NCBI GenBank assembly: GCA_030425505.1
Contig: JAUIAB010000026.1
Coordinates: 1-34,386, forward strand
Reading direction: 5' to 3'
From: Bacteroidia bacterium
GTDB taxonomy: Bacteria > Bacteroidota > Bacteroidia > Cytophagales > Flammeovirgaceae
DNA: 34,386 nucleotides
The notes beneath the pieces were generated by a model. It had not been told where the DNA came from. It searched no databases and was given only the letters and a program-made list of their open reading frames with translations. The translations under genes were made by a program, and so were the position numbers. Shown here in pieces: positions 22,416-30,528 of this stretch. Each line of letters starts with the position of its first letter. Position 1 is the first letter of the stretch.

Positions 22416-25400
22416 CTAGTCAGGTAGCTGAGATTGGAAGTTTAATTCTTTATTGGTTTTCCAAAACTTGTTCCTATCCAAAGCATTTACTCTACCGTCA
22501 AAATTAAAGTCTGTTTTTAAAGAAGGGTAGCTTGCTTTTCTTCCATTTTCATCATTCCAGATTTCACGATCAAGCTCATTGATTAGACCATCTTGATTTG
22601 CATCTCCGGCAATCATTGCCCACCTTCCATCACTTAACTGCTTTAAAGAATTCTGTCCAAATGCTTGATTCGCATTAGTAGTAAAGTCATAATTGATAAT
22701 ACCGTTGGAGGGATTTACAAGTGTAGAAGATAAAATTGGTAAATGGTTTCGGTGATGGGTAACTATAAATGAGCCATAGGTATTTTTAGAGGGCATTTGA
22801 ATAAAAGACTGTCCATCAATATCAACGACTTTACCACTTTTTAATAAGAAACCAGCTTTTCTAGCGATTGAAGTAAACTTAGTAGCATGTTGAGGTAATA
22901 AAGTATTGGGTTGACGAGTTTCTAATAACACCCAGTCTACAATATTTTCATTTGGGAGCTCATCTACAGCTTCATTCCCCGAATAGAACCAAGGAGCTTG
23001 ATTAAATGGCTGTTGCAAAGGGATAGTATTCTGTAAGGTAGATAAATACCCATCTTCTAATTGTGTAGGTAAGCCTTCTAAAGCTACTTTGATATCATAA
23101 CTTAAAAGTGAAGGAATTATAGTTTCATTGAAGGTAGGTCGTACGGAGTTATTTTCTTCCGTAGTAAAAAGAGATACAGTGAGCCGATCTGCAAGTAGTT
23201 CTAAGCTGTTTCCATAGCCAACTACAAAACAGATGCTTCTTGTTTCCCCAGGTTGTAAGTTTTCAACTGTTGTGCCTACAATATGGGCAACATCTTTATT
23301 TTCAAAAGCTTGATCACTGATTCCATTGCTCAATGCATCAAACTTTTCGGCATCACTAAACCCATCTCCTGGAATGTCATATGTTACATCCATATCCATA
23401 GGTGTATAAATTGGATTGCTGTTTATCACTCTTATCCCTACATACTCATTCATCAGTGAGTTATACACATATCCAAACTGGTGTTCGTCATTCCAGCCTG
23501 TAAAATCTTGATTAGATAAATTCCAGTCAGAAAATAGGCCTAGATGTAGGTTTTCTATAGTTTGAGGAGTGATATTTTTTACCTCATAATGGAGTACAAA
23601 CTGATCAAAAAACTTATTGACATCATTATAAAAAATAATTTTTTGATCTATTTCTAAACCTATAGCATTATCATTATTAGAATAATCTTCAAGCTTATTA
23701 TGATAAGAGTCATTGTAGTACTTGTTTTGCTGCAAAGGTGTAAAATCATTATTCAAGACATGATCTCCACCATCAATAGATGCTACAATGGCATCCGATA
23801 CTTTAGACTCATTTTGTGCAATTACTAGCCCAATATAATTAGTTTCTGCTTCTAAATTATGAACTCTATTTACTCCTTGTAAATTAAAATCAACAAAACC
23901 ATCTCCATTAGCATCAAAAAGAAATAGATCTTTTTGACCAATTCTCCCATCAGAAGTTAAACCAACAGTAAAATTGTTTCTTAGCTCAAAGGAAAATATA
24001 TCTTGCGGTCTTAAGAAGAAAAACTCTTTATAAGATAAATCTCCATCATTAAAAGTCAGTTGAAACTCAACTTCTTCTTCTAGAGGAGTACCTTCATTTA
24101 AAGTGAAAATAAAAGGTTGATTTTCATTGGTAGCTAATTCCAAAGTATTTACCTGACCTATATCAAATATATTTTGCTGAATTTCAACGTGCTGAGAGGA
24201 ACTAGACAATATAATTTGACAATTTTCTGAGCTTGACTGAAGATAATTTTTGAACTCACAGACTATTTGCACAGGATTATTAGGAGTTAAGTTCTTTCCT
24301 GTTTCGGAAGTGAAGTCAAATCGTTCTAAATCAATTCGAGATAAGTTATTCTCATAATTGACAGCATTTAATACATTTACTCTGCCTGCGCCCAAAAAAT
24401 TGGGAATAGCTTCATTACCTGCTGCACCAGATACGTCGTCGCAGGTAGCTTTTAGAACTTGACCTATCTGCCAGCCCGTAAGATCAGGATGAGCAGCTGC
24501 TACAAGACCTGCAGCCCCAGCAATAAAGGGAGCTGAATAGGAAGTGCCAAAAGCACCACCTACTAGAAGATCCTCGCCACTTGGCTTTATAAAAACTGTA
24601 TTTACTCCAGGGCCAAGAATATCTATTAAAGAGTTATTTACGCCCCACTTCATATCGTTAATATCCGTCATTCCTACAGAGAGAACCTTTTGATAAGAAG
24701 CAGGGTATAAATACCGCAAAGCATTATGAAAGTTACCTGCTGCAGCAATAATTAAAACCCCATATTCATTCGTTAAATATTCTACTATTTCTTCTTCCCA
24801 CCTAGAGAACGAGTCTCTTCTTCCCCATGAACAGTTAATGATCTTTGCTCCCTGTTCCACTGCATAAATAATACCCTGAAAGCCTAGACTTCTAACAGGT
24901 AATAGTTTACATCTATACCCAACACCTGCTCCTCCAAAAGCATTATTTACTTCTGCGCCAGTAGTTCCTGCAACTCCAGTTGCATGATCTTCATCCCCAT
25001 TAGCTCTATTTACAATATTATCATAGTCTAAGAAGTCATATCCTAGAAAATCATCAATATACCCGTTATTATCATCATCAATACCTTCGACGCCATTAAG
25101 TTCTGCTTCATTATATGCCCACTGGTTTACCAAATCTGGGTGGTTAACATTAAAGCCTTCATCCACTATGGCAATAACAACTTCTTCATTCCCTTGAGTA
25201 ACATCCCATGCATCTAGTGTTTGAGTGACTTGTAAGCCCCAAATTTGATTTATGTGAGTATCATTGGGTAAAAACATAGGTTCTAAATCACCTAAGAGTT
25301 CGTTTTTGTATATAGGCTCTGCATATTCAACTGCTTCATTCTTATTTAATATAGATATAATTCCATTTAAGTCTTTTTCAGGAGTTGTTTCTACAATATA

Positions 25401-25703
25401 AAGCTGATCTAAAAAAGCAACTTTTTTAGTAGGCTTATTCTTTCGAAGAGATCTAGACTTTAGCTTTTGTTTTTTTTTGCTAGATACAAAGCTTTTTACA
25501 TTAATAACACCAGCCTCATTTAGTGATTTTTGCAACTCTTTAGAGGTTAAACTTCCATTCCTAAAGTTTTTATTATTGATAAAAGAGCTCTTAAACTTTA
25601 TAACCAACTTATTGGATTCAAAAGTGGTTTCTTGAGAAGTTTGGCAAAAAACTTTTGAAAGTACTATTAAATGTAAAAGAAGAATGAGTAGTGTTTTCGT
25701 CAT
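22416..25703 (-). CDS. Secreted subtilisin-like (S8) protease with dockerin-like C-terminus
   Basis: 1095 residues. A signal peptide (1-20, ending VFCQ) and a propeptide of about 130 residues precede the S8 domain. Catalytic residues are in place: Asp181 (IAIVDEGFNVNHPDL), His240 (DEDHATGVAGTTGA), oxyanion Asn324 (AAAGNFHNA) and Ser388 (GTSYSAPFIAG). A calcium-like loop DDDNNGYIDD follows Asp181. The middle (about 460-1020) is beta-rich and includes another DANGDGFVD loop near residue 600. The tail (about 1030-1085) has two calcium-loop repeats, DANQDGLINELDREIW and DFNFDGRVNALDRNKF, resembling a type I dockerin. The expected T9SS sorting domain is absent; the protein ends SQLPD. It probably acts outside the cell or on its surface; its substrate is unknown. 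Confidence 0.9.
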   Translation of the reverse strand: MTKTLLILLLHLIVLSKVFCQTSQETTFESNKLVIKFKSSFINNKNFRNGSLTSKELQKSLNEAGVINVKSFVSSKKKQKLKSRSLRKNKPTKKVAFLDQLYIVETTPEKDLNGIISILNKNEAVEYAEPIYKNELLGDLEPMFLPNDTHINQIWGLQVTQTLDAWDVTQGNEEVVIAIVDEGFNVNHPDLVNQWAYNEAELNGVEGIDDDNNGYIDDFLGYDFLDYDNIVNRANGDEDHATGVAGTTGAEVNNAFGGAGVGYRCKLLPVRSLGFQGIIYAVEQGAKIINCSWGRRDSFSRWEEEIVEYLTNEYGVLIIAAAGNFHNALRYLYPASYQKVLSVGMTDINDMKWGVNNSLIDILGPGVNTVFIKPSGEDLLVGGAFGTSYSAPFIAGAAGLVAAAHPDLTGWQIGQVLKATCDDVSGAAGNEAIPNFLGAGRVNVLNAVNYENNLSRIDLERFDFTSETGKNLTPNNPVQIVCEFKNYLQSSSENCQIILSSSSQHVEIQQNIFDIGQVNTLELATNENQPFIFTLNEGTPLEEEVEFQLTFNDGDLSYKEFFFLRPQDIFSFELRNNFTVGLTSDGRIGQKDLFLFDANGDGFVDFNLQGVNRVHNLEAETNYIGLVIAQNESKVSDAIVASIDGGDHVLNNDFTPLQQNKYYNDSYHNKLEDYSNNDNAIGLEIDQKIIFYNDVNKFFDQFVLHYEVKNITPQTIENLHLGLFSDWNLSNQDFTGWNDEHQFGYVYNSLMNEYVGIRVINSNPIYTPMDMDVTYDIPGDGFSDAEKFDALSNGISDQAFENKDVAHIVGTTVENLQPGETRSICFVVGYGNSLELLADRLTVSLFTTEENNSVRPTFNETIIPSLLSYDIKVALEGLPTQLEDGYLSTLQNTIPLQQPFNQAPWFYSGNEAVDELPNENIVDWVLLETRQPNTLLPQHATKFTSIARKAGFLLKSGKVVDIDGQSFIQMPSKNTYGSFIVTHHRNHLPILSSTLVNPSNGIINYDFTTNANQAFGQNSLKQLSDGRWAMIAGDANQDGLINELDREIWNDENGRKASYPSLKTDFNFDGRVNALDRNKFWKTNKELNFQSQLPD

Positions 25704-25834
25704 AGTGAGAATTAGTATTTACAGCAAACTAAAAAGGGTGAAACAGTAATAGGTTAATTGTAGCTATTAGAGAATAATTACTAAACCCTCCAAGTATTGT
25801 CTTAATAAACGAAAAATAAGTAAATATTGATTTT

Positions 25835-25861
25835 AAAAAAATATTCTTAACCAAGAATATT
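25835..25861 (-). terminator. Rho-independent terminator of the ABC exporter gene
   Basis: Perfect 9-bp stem (25840-25848 with 25853-25861), 4-base loop, followed on the minus strand by seven T (25841-25835). Confidence 0.8.
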
Positions 25862-25888
25862 GTAAGTATTCAAAGCTCAGATAACTTT

Positions 25889-27739
25889 TTAATAAGAATT
25901 AGCGAACTGAAGCTTTAGTAATTCCTTGTATTTACTTGATTCCATTGAACTTAATTGATCATGGTTTCCAGATTCTGCAATTTTTCCCTGATCAACTACA
26001 TAAATGTTATCTACCATTCTTACAGTAGCTAATCTGTGAGCAATAATAATGGTAGTCTTGTCTTTCATAAGCTCCTCTAGAGCTTCTTGCACTAAACTTT
26101 CAGATTCGCTGTCTAAAGAACTAGTAGCCTCATCTAAAATCAAAATGCGCGGATTTCTAAGAATAGCTCTTGCTATAGCAACTCTTTGTTTCTGCCCACC
26201 AGAAAGCTTAATTCCCCGCTCTCCAACAAGTGTATCAAACCTATCAGGAAAAGATTGAATAAAATCATAAGCATTAGCTTTTTTTGCGGCATCTATAATA
26301 TCTTCTTCCGAAGCTTCAGGGTTTCCATAAGCTATATTTTCCTTTATAGATCCTCCAAAAAGAATGATTTCTTGAGGAACAATAGCAATATTCTTTCTCC
26401 AGCTTTCTAAATCAAAATCCTCAATAGAGTTATTTCCAATATTAATCAGTCCAGACTTAGGCTGGTAAAATCGTAATAGCAATTGAACAATAGTAGATTT
26501 ACCAGCACCACTTGGTCCAATAAATGCGATTTTTTCCCCTTCTTTAACCTGAAAGGAGATATTATTTAAAACAGTAACTTCTGTCCTTGTAGGGTAGGCA
26601 AAGCTTACTTCGTCAAAAGAAATATCCCCATTAATAACTTCTTTTGTTTTACTGTTACACTCTTCTTCATTCTCTTCTAAAAGCTCTAAAATTCTTTCCG
26701 AAGCTCCAGCTGCTTTTTGAAGGTTTCCAATAATATCACCAAGGCTGCCAATAGAACCTCCAATGAAGACAGTGTAAATAACAAATGATAGCAAATCGCC
26801 AGCAGTGATTGCTCCTTCAGCAACTAAAGTCCCTCCATACCAAAGAACGGCTACCATGCCTCCAAAAAGTGCAAAAATGATAAAAGATACAAAAGCACCC
26901 CTAAAGCGAGCTGTTTTCAAAGCTAAGGTCACCGTTTCTTTTAGTTTTGAGGCATATCTGATAAGTTCATACTTCTCACTAGTGTATGCTTTAACAGTTT
27001 GTATATTTTGCAACCCTTCTTCGACAACAATATTGGTATCAGCTAATGAATCTTGTGTTTTCCTAGATAGTTTTCGTATAAACTTCCCAAAAACAAACCC
27101 TGTTAAAACGAGTATAGGAATGACAGCTAGCATAAATACAGTGAGTTGCAGGTTGGTGACGAATAAGATAATAATACCAACTATTAAAATGAGGCACTGT
27201 CGTATAAATTCTGCCAGTGTAGTGGAAAAAGCATCTTGAAGAGTAGATACATCATTGGTGATTCTACTCATGAGCTCACCAATTCTACTTTTATCATAAA
27301 ACGAAATGGGTAAATGTAGAAAACGGCTAAAAACAGCTTTTCTCATATCTGCCATACTTTTTTGTACGACCTTGGCGAAAAGAAAAATTCTAAAAAATGA
27401 AAAGATGCTTTGTATTGCCAAAATAATACCAAGAGCGATGCCAATTTTATTTAAGCTATCTAAAAAACCTTCAGGAATTTGATTTTGTGCTATATCTACC
27501 AGGCTTCCAGTTAATGCAGGAAATGCTAGTAGCAGAATACTAGAGAGAAATAGGCAAATTAACCCTATTATAAAATTCCACTTATGTGGCAAAATGAATT
27601 TAAAAACTCCCAGAAGATTCTTAAAAGAATTTTTGTCAAGTTTTCTTTTTTCTGATTTTACTTCTTCACTCACGGGCTCTGGTATAAGTCTGATATTTCT
27701 TGTAAAACTAAATAAAAGGCTTGAGAAAAAGCCAAGCAT
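25889..27739 (-). CDS. ABC exporter, MsbA/ABCB-like half-transporter
   Basis: 616 residues. An N-terminal cytoplasmic segment (1-50) is followed by six membrane helices (about 56-76, 96-120, 175-195, 199-220, 283-302, 315-335). The nucleotide-binding domain has Walker A GPSGAGKST (408-416), Q-loop VPQE (454-457), signature LSGGQ (512-516), Walker B ILILDE (532-537) and H-loop His568. Coupling motifs such as LPISFYDKSRIGELMSRI (143-160) are type I exporter hallmarks. It would act as a homodimer moving lipids or hydrophobic compounds outward; the sequence does not tell the substrate. Transcribed alone, with its own terminator. The first 30 residues are not conserved in the family, so a later start is possible. 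Confidence 0.92.
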   Translation of the reverse strand: MLGFFSSLLFSFTRNIRLIPEPVSEEVKSEKRKLDKNSFKNLLGVFKFILPHKWNFIIGLICLFLSSILLLAFPALTGSLVDIAQNQIPEGFLDSLNKIGIALGIILAIQSIFSFFRIFLFAKVVQKSMADMRKAVFSRFLHLPISFYDKSRIGELMSRITNDVSTLQDAFSTTLAEFIRQCLILIVGIIILFVTNLQLTVFMLAVIPILVLTGFVFGKFIRKLSRKTQDSLADTNIVVEEGLQNIQTVKAYTSEKYELIRYASKLKETVTLALKTARFRGAFVSFIIFALFGGMVAVLWYGGTLVAEGAITAGDLLSFVIYTVFIGGSIGSLGDIIGNLQKAAGASERILELLEENEEECNSKTKEVINGDISFDEVSFAYPTRTEVTVLNNISFQVKEGEKIAFIGPSGAGKSTIVQLLLRFYQPKSGLINIGNNSIEDFDLESWRKNIAIVPQEIILFGGSIKENIAYGNPEASEEDIIDAAKKANAYDFIQSFPDRFDTLVGERGIKLSGGQKQRVAIARAILRNPRILILDEATSSLDSESESLVQEALEELMKDKTTIIIAHRLATVRMVDNIYVVDQGKIAESGNHDQLSSMESSKYKELLKLQFANSY

Positions 27740-27796
27740 AATTTTTTTTCATGATTCTCTTGTGATAGAAAAATATAAGTAATTTAATTGAGTGTA

Positions 27797-27871
27797 ATTA
27801 ATGTTATTGAATTTTTTAAAATTCTTTTCAATTTATAATTTGGCATGAAATTGGAAGTGATTAATGTTATT
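27797..27871. repeat. 12-bp direct repeat in the divergent promoter region
   Basis: ATTAATGTTATT occurs at 27797-27808 and 27860-27871, each followed by a T run, between the divergent ABC and lipoprotein genes. It may be regulator sites or low-complexity chance. Confidence 0.35.
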
Positions 27872-27887
27872 AAGTTTTTTTAAGTTT

Positions 27888-27920
27888 TTTGTATAAACTT
27901 AATATTTAAAATTACGTTTG
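27888..27920 (+). promoter_or_regulatory. Bacteroidetes primary promoter for the DUF4595-like lipoprotein gene
   Basis: TTTG at 27888-27891 (-33) and TACGTTTG at 27913-27920 (-7) with 21 bases between them; both match consensus. The ATG is at 27962, giving a leader of roughly 35 bases. This is the best complete promoter in the window. Confidence 0.65.
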
Positions 27921-27961
27921 TATTATTATAGTATTTTAATTTAATAAACCAGTATAAAATT

Positions 27962-28882
27962 ATGAAACGATTAAAAACCAGTTACGTAGCGCTACTTGTA
28001 CTTATTATTGGGTTTAGTAGCTGTAACCAGCTAGATGATTTAAATGTTAGTCCATTAGATATTGAAGCTAATCAAGGTAAAATTTGTGGTATGAAAGTTA
28101 CAAAGAGAGGTGACTTGATTGGTGAGTATTTTTATGACTTCATTTACAATAGAAACGATGAGCTTACGAGTTTAGAACAATCTTATACTTTTGAGGGAGA
28201 AGGTCATAATCACAGCTACCCAGTCAATAACACATTAGTAGCTCGAGGAGGAAGTAAGGTGTCATATCATTATGATTATACTGATAATGGAGCTTCTTTA
28301 GATGATGAAGTTATTTTTAAGTATGATAATAATGGGAAATTAACCCGTCATAGAAAATTGACTAAAAATAGTGCAGGTAGATTAGTTAAAGAAAAAAGCT
28401 GTACCTTCTTATACCATGAAGAGGGAGCTTTAGCTACTATTATTGAGTATATAATGGATGAAACAGGAAGAGTTTCAAGATTGTGGGATGTAAGAACAGA
28501 TGAGTTTGGAAACCCAACTTTTTTGCAGATGGTACCTGAAAAAAATCAAAATATGCCTCTTTTTGCAATAGAAGTTGAGTATGCTGATATGGCTAATCCA
28601 TTTTATAATACAAGTATTGCTCAACCTTTTCTACAAAAAAGTGTGATAGACCTAAAGTGTTTGCCTTTGAGTTTTTGCTCTAAATATCCTACATCAGTTA
28701 CTGAATATAGTATGCTAACTGATGGAACTTTAGTTAACCCACTTTCAGATATGGCAGCAATTGTTGATATGGCTGATAGGAGATTGGATGTAAATGAGGG
28801 AGAAGTTGTTCAACTTAACTGCTCAGTAACCAGAGACGGAGACGGAAGTAACACTCAGGTATATTATACTTGTGATAATTAA
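27962..28882 (+). CDS. DUF4595-like outer-membrane lipoprotein
   Basis: 306 residues. A signal peptide ends in the lipobox GFSSC (Cys21). The mature part has repeated strand pairs such as YFYDFIYNRNDELTSLEQ, EVIFKYDNNGKLTRHRKL and TIIEYIMDETGRVSRLWD, a YD/Rhs-like pattern (Y-x-N-x-G-x-L) common in Bacteroidetes surface lipoproteins of the DUF4595 type. Several Cys residues in the second half may form disulfides. Function unknown. It has a good promoter and a strong terminator, so it is a single-gene unit. Confidence 0.75.
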   Translation: MKRLKTSYVALLVLIIGFSSCNQLDDLNVSPLDIEANQGKICGMKVTKRGDLIGEYFYDFIYNRNDELTSLEQSYTFEGEGHNHSYPVNNTLVARGGSKVSYHYDYTDNGASLDDEVIFKYDNNGKLTRHRKLTKNSAGRLVKEKSCTFLYHEEGALATIIEYIMDETGRVSRLWDVRTDEFGNPTFLQMVPEKNQNMPLFAIEVEYADMANPFYNTSIAQPFLQKSVIDLKCLPLSFCSKYPTSVTEYSMLTDGTLVNPLSDMAAIVDMADRRLDVNEGEVVQLNCSVTRDGDGSNTQVYYTCDN

Positions 28883-28907
28883 AACTAAGATCAATAGATC
28901 ATTCTAT

Positions 28908-28938
28908 AAAAGGTCATCAGAAGTGGTGACCTTTTTTT
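28908..28938 (+). terminator. Strong rho-independent terminator of the lipoprotein gene
   Basis: 12-bp stem with one G-T pair (28908-28919 with 28924-28935), GAAG loop, seven T to 28938. The T run continues into the -7 box of ruvX. Confidence 0.85.
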
Positions 28939-28945
28939 ATTTTTG
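28938..28945 (+). promoter_or_regulatory. -7 element (TAnnTTTG) for ruvX
   Basis: TATTTTTG, exact consensus, shares its first T with the terminator tail of the previous gene and lies 12 bases before the ATG at 28958. Confidence 0.45.
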
Positions 28946-28957
28946 TTAAAAAAATTG

Positions 28958-29371
28958 ATGCGAATACTAGCATTAGATTACGGAATAAAAAGAATAGGAA
29001 TTGCAGTAACTGATCCACTTCAGCTAATTGCAAATCCGTTAACAACAACCTCTTCTAAAGAAATTTTCTCATTTATTCATAGTTATTTATTAAAAGAGCA
29101 AGTAGAAATAATCGTTTTAGGATATCCCCTTGGTCTAGATGGGAAGCCTACGGAAACAACATTACTAGTAGAGAAGTTTGAGGAAAAGCTTAAAAAAAAG
29201 TTCCCTGAGATAGTCATTGAACGTGAAGATGAAAGATTTACATCAAAAATAGCTGTAAAAGCCATGGTAGAAGGAGGTATGAAAAAGAAAGATAGAAGAA
29301 AAAAAGAAAATGTAGATATGATAAGTGCGTCATTAATACTAGCTTCTTATTTAGAAAGAAAAAACCACTAA
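28958..29371 (+). CDS. ruvX: YqgF/RuvX-family RNase H-like protein (putative pre-16S rRNA nuclease)
   Basis: 137 residues when started at ATG 28958 (MRILALDYGIKRIG), the normal RuvX start and length; the in-frame TTG at 28943 overlaps the -7 box and adds five atypical residues. RNase H-fold acidic residues are present: Asp7 in LALDYG, Glu92 in DERFTS, and Asp120 in ENVDMISASLIL. GYPLGLDGKPTE (55-66) is a further family motif. Known roles are 16S rRNA 5' end processing and Holliday-junction-related resolution, depending on species. doxX-like gene follows after 45 bases. Confidence 0.92.
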   Translation: MRILALDYGIKRIGIAVTDPLQLIANPLTTTSSKEIFSFIHSYLLKEQVEIIVLGYPLGLDGKPTETTLLVEKFEEKLKKKFPEIVIEREDERFTSKIAVKAMVEGGMKKKDRRKKENVDMISASLILASYLERKNH

Positions 29372-29377
29372 TTTTTT

Positions 29378-29385
29378 TACCTTCG
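29378..29385 (+). promoter_or_regulatory. Near-consensus -7 element for the DoxX-like gene
   Basis: TACCTTCG differs from TAnnTTTG at one base and lies 31 bases before the ATG at 29417. Confidence 0.3.
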
Positions 29386-29416
29386 AGCATAAATCAAATT
29401 ATATATTAATTAAAAA

Positions 29417-29854
29417 ATGCTTGATTCTTTATTCTCAATATTTACTATAAAAACAGTTGCTTTACTCAATCCAATTACATCTTCTCAAATATTGGTATCC
29501 TTATTTCTGGCTATTTTGTTTATACAATCAGGAGTGGATAAAGTGATAGATTGGAAGGGAAACCTCAGTTGGTTAAAGTCGCACTTTGAGAAAAGTCCTC
29601 TTAAAAAACAAGTACCTTTATTGCTTGGTATAATAACGTTATTTGAAATTACAGCAGGAATAACTTCTGGTTTAGGAACAGTATTTATCCTTTTAAGTGG
29701 AGAAAAAGATATTGCTCTTCTCGGAGCTCAGCTATCTGCTCTAAGTATTTTGATGTTGTTTTTTGGTCAAAGAGTGGCAAAAGATTATCCTGGAGCAGCT
29801 TCTTTAGTACCTTATTTTATTTTATGCCTTGTAGCAATCTTTTTATTAAAATGA
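29417..29854 (+). CDS. DoxX-like small membrane protein
   Basis: 145 residues with four hydrophobic helices (about 24-40, 66-87, 98-115, 128-144). The first helix has the family pattern LAILFIQSGVDKVIDW, followed by a short amphipathic loop. DoxX-family proteins are quinone- or redox-associated inner-membrane proteins of poorly known role. It could be read through from ruvX or use a weak promoter at 29378. Confidence 0.75.
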   Translation: MLDSLFSIFTIKTVALLNPITSSQILVSLFLAILFIQSGVDKVIDWKGNLSWLKSHFEKSPLKKQVPLLLGIITLFEITAGITSGLGTVFILLSGEKDIALLGAQLSALSILMLFFGQRVAKDYPGAASLVPYFILCLVAIFLLK

Positions 29855-30052
29855 TTAAGGTGAATCATAATAAAAGATAGTTTAACTCAAACTAAATTAG
29901 GTTTAAAGCTAATTTACCAGTACCTTTAATGCTATTCTTGAGGTTCTATAGACATTCTTGAATGTTATCTGTTGTTCTAATGAATGCCTTTCAAGGGCTT
30001 TAGCTGGCAGAAAAAGGAGAGCTTAAAGATTTTTTTGAACTAAAAGTATAAT
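29855..30052 (+). promoter_or_regulatory. Leader region of the cold-shock unit
   Basis: 198 bases without a gene. A one-mismatch -7 box TACCTTTA (29921-29928) would give a leader of about 118 bases, in which CATTC/GAATG and other short stems can form. Long structured leaders are usual for cold-shock genes. No strong single structure is seen. Confidence 0.3.
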
Positions 30053-30283
30053 ATGGGAAGATCACAAAACAGTTTTATAAAAAAGCTTAAAGCAGATAAA
30101 AAGAAAAAGAAAAAAGCAGAAAAATTCCAAAAGAAATTAGAAAAGAAAAATACTTCTTCTGATAGTATGGAAGAGATGATAGCATACGTAGATGAGTTTG
30201 GAAACATTACATCAGAAGAGCCAGAAGAGTTAGATAAAAAAGATTCAAAAGAAGACAAATTAAATAATACAAATAAACAATGA
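30053..30283 (+). CDS. Small charged protein coupled to the cold-shock gene
   Basis: 76 residues. A Lys-rich N-terminal half (MGRSQNSFIKKLKADKKKKK), probably helical and RNA-binding, is followed by an acidic half with the motif MEEMIAYVDEFGNITSEEP. Proteins of this layout beginning MGRSQ and containing MIAYVDExGNIT are common next to cold-shock genes in Bacteroidetes. Its TGA overlaps the csp ATG (ATGA), so translation is coupled. It may be an RNA-binding or ribosome-associated partner of the cold-shock protein; this is inference. Confidence 0.75.
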   Translation: MGRSQNSFIKKLKADKKKKKKAEKFQKKLEKKNTSSDSMEEMIAYVDEFGNITSEEPEELDKKDSKEDKLNNTNKQ

Positions 30284-30471
30284 AAAAAGGAACAGTTAAA
30301 TTCTTCAATGAAGAGAAAGGATTTGGATTTATTAAGTACGACGATTCAGAAAAAGAAATTTTTGTACACAAAAGTGGATTAATAGACTATGTTACGGAAA
30401 ATGATAAGGTAGAGTTTTCTGAGCAGGAAGGCAGAAAAGGACTAAATGCAGTAGAAGTAAAAGTGCTATAA
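30280..30471 (+). CDS. Cold-shock domain protein (CspA family)
   Basis: 63 residues, a single cold-shock domain. RNP1 GFGFIK (14-19) and RNP2 IFVHKS (27-32) are intact, and the first strand is GTVKFFNEEKG. Binds single-stranded RNA or DNA as an RNA chaperone. Translationally coupled to the small charged protein upstream by a 4-base overlap and followed by a strong terminator. Confidence 0.95.
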   Translation: MKKGTVKFFNEEKGFGFIKYDDSEKEIFVHKSGLIDYVTENDKVEFSEQEGRKGLNAVEVKVL

Positions 30472-30482
30472 ACATTCTATTT

Positions 30483-30520
30483 AGGCAGCTGACTTAAATC
30501 AGTTGCCTTTCTTTTTTTTT
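30483..30520 (+). terminator. Rho-independent terminator of the cold-shock unit
   Basis: 10-bp stem with one G-T pair (30483-30492 with 30499-30508), 6-base loop, then TTTC and a long T run. Confidence 0.85.
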
Positions 30521-30528
30521 AACACAAA

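Noticed and set aside
26805..27239. Plus-strand frame of 144 codons inside the ABC exporter gene
   Set aside because: Antisense shadow of well-conserved exporter sequence.
28943..28957. TTG start for ruvX
   Set aside because: It lies inside the -7 box, and the ATG five codons later gives the usual family start and length.
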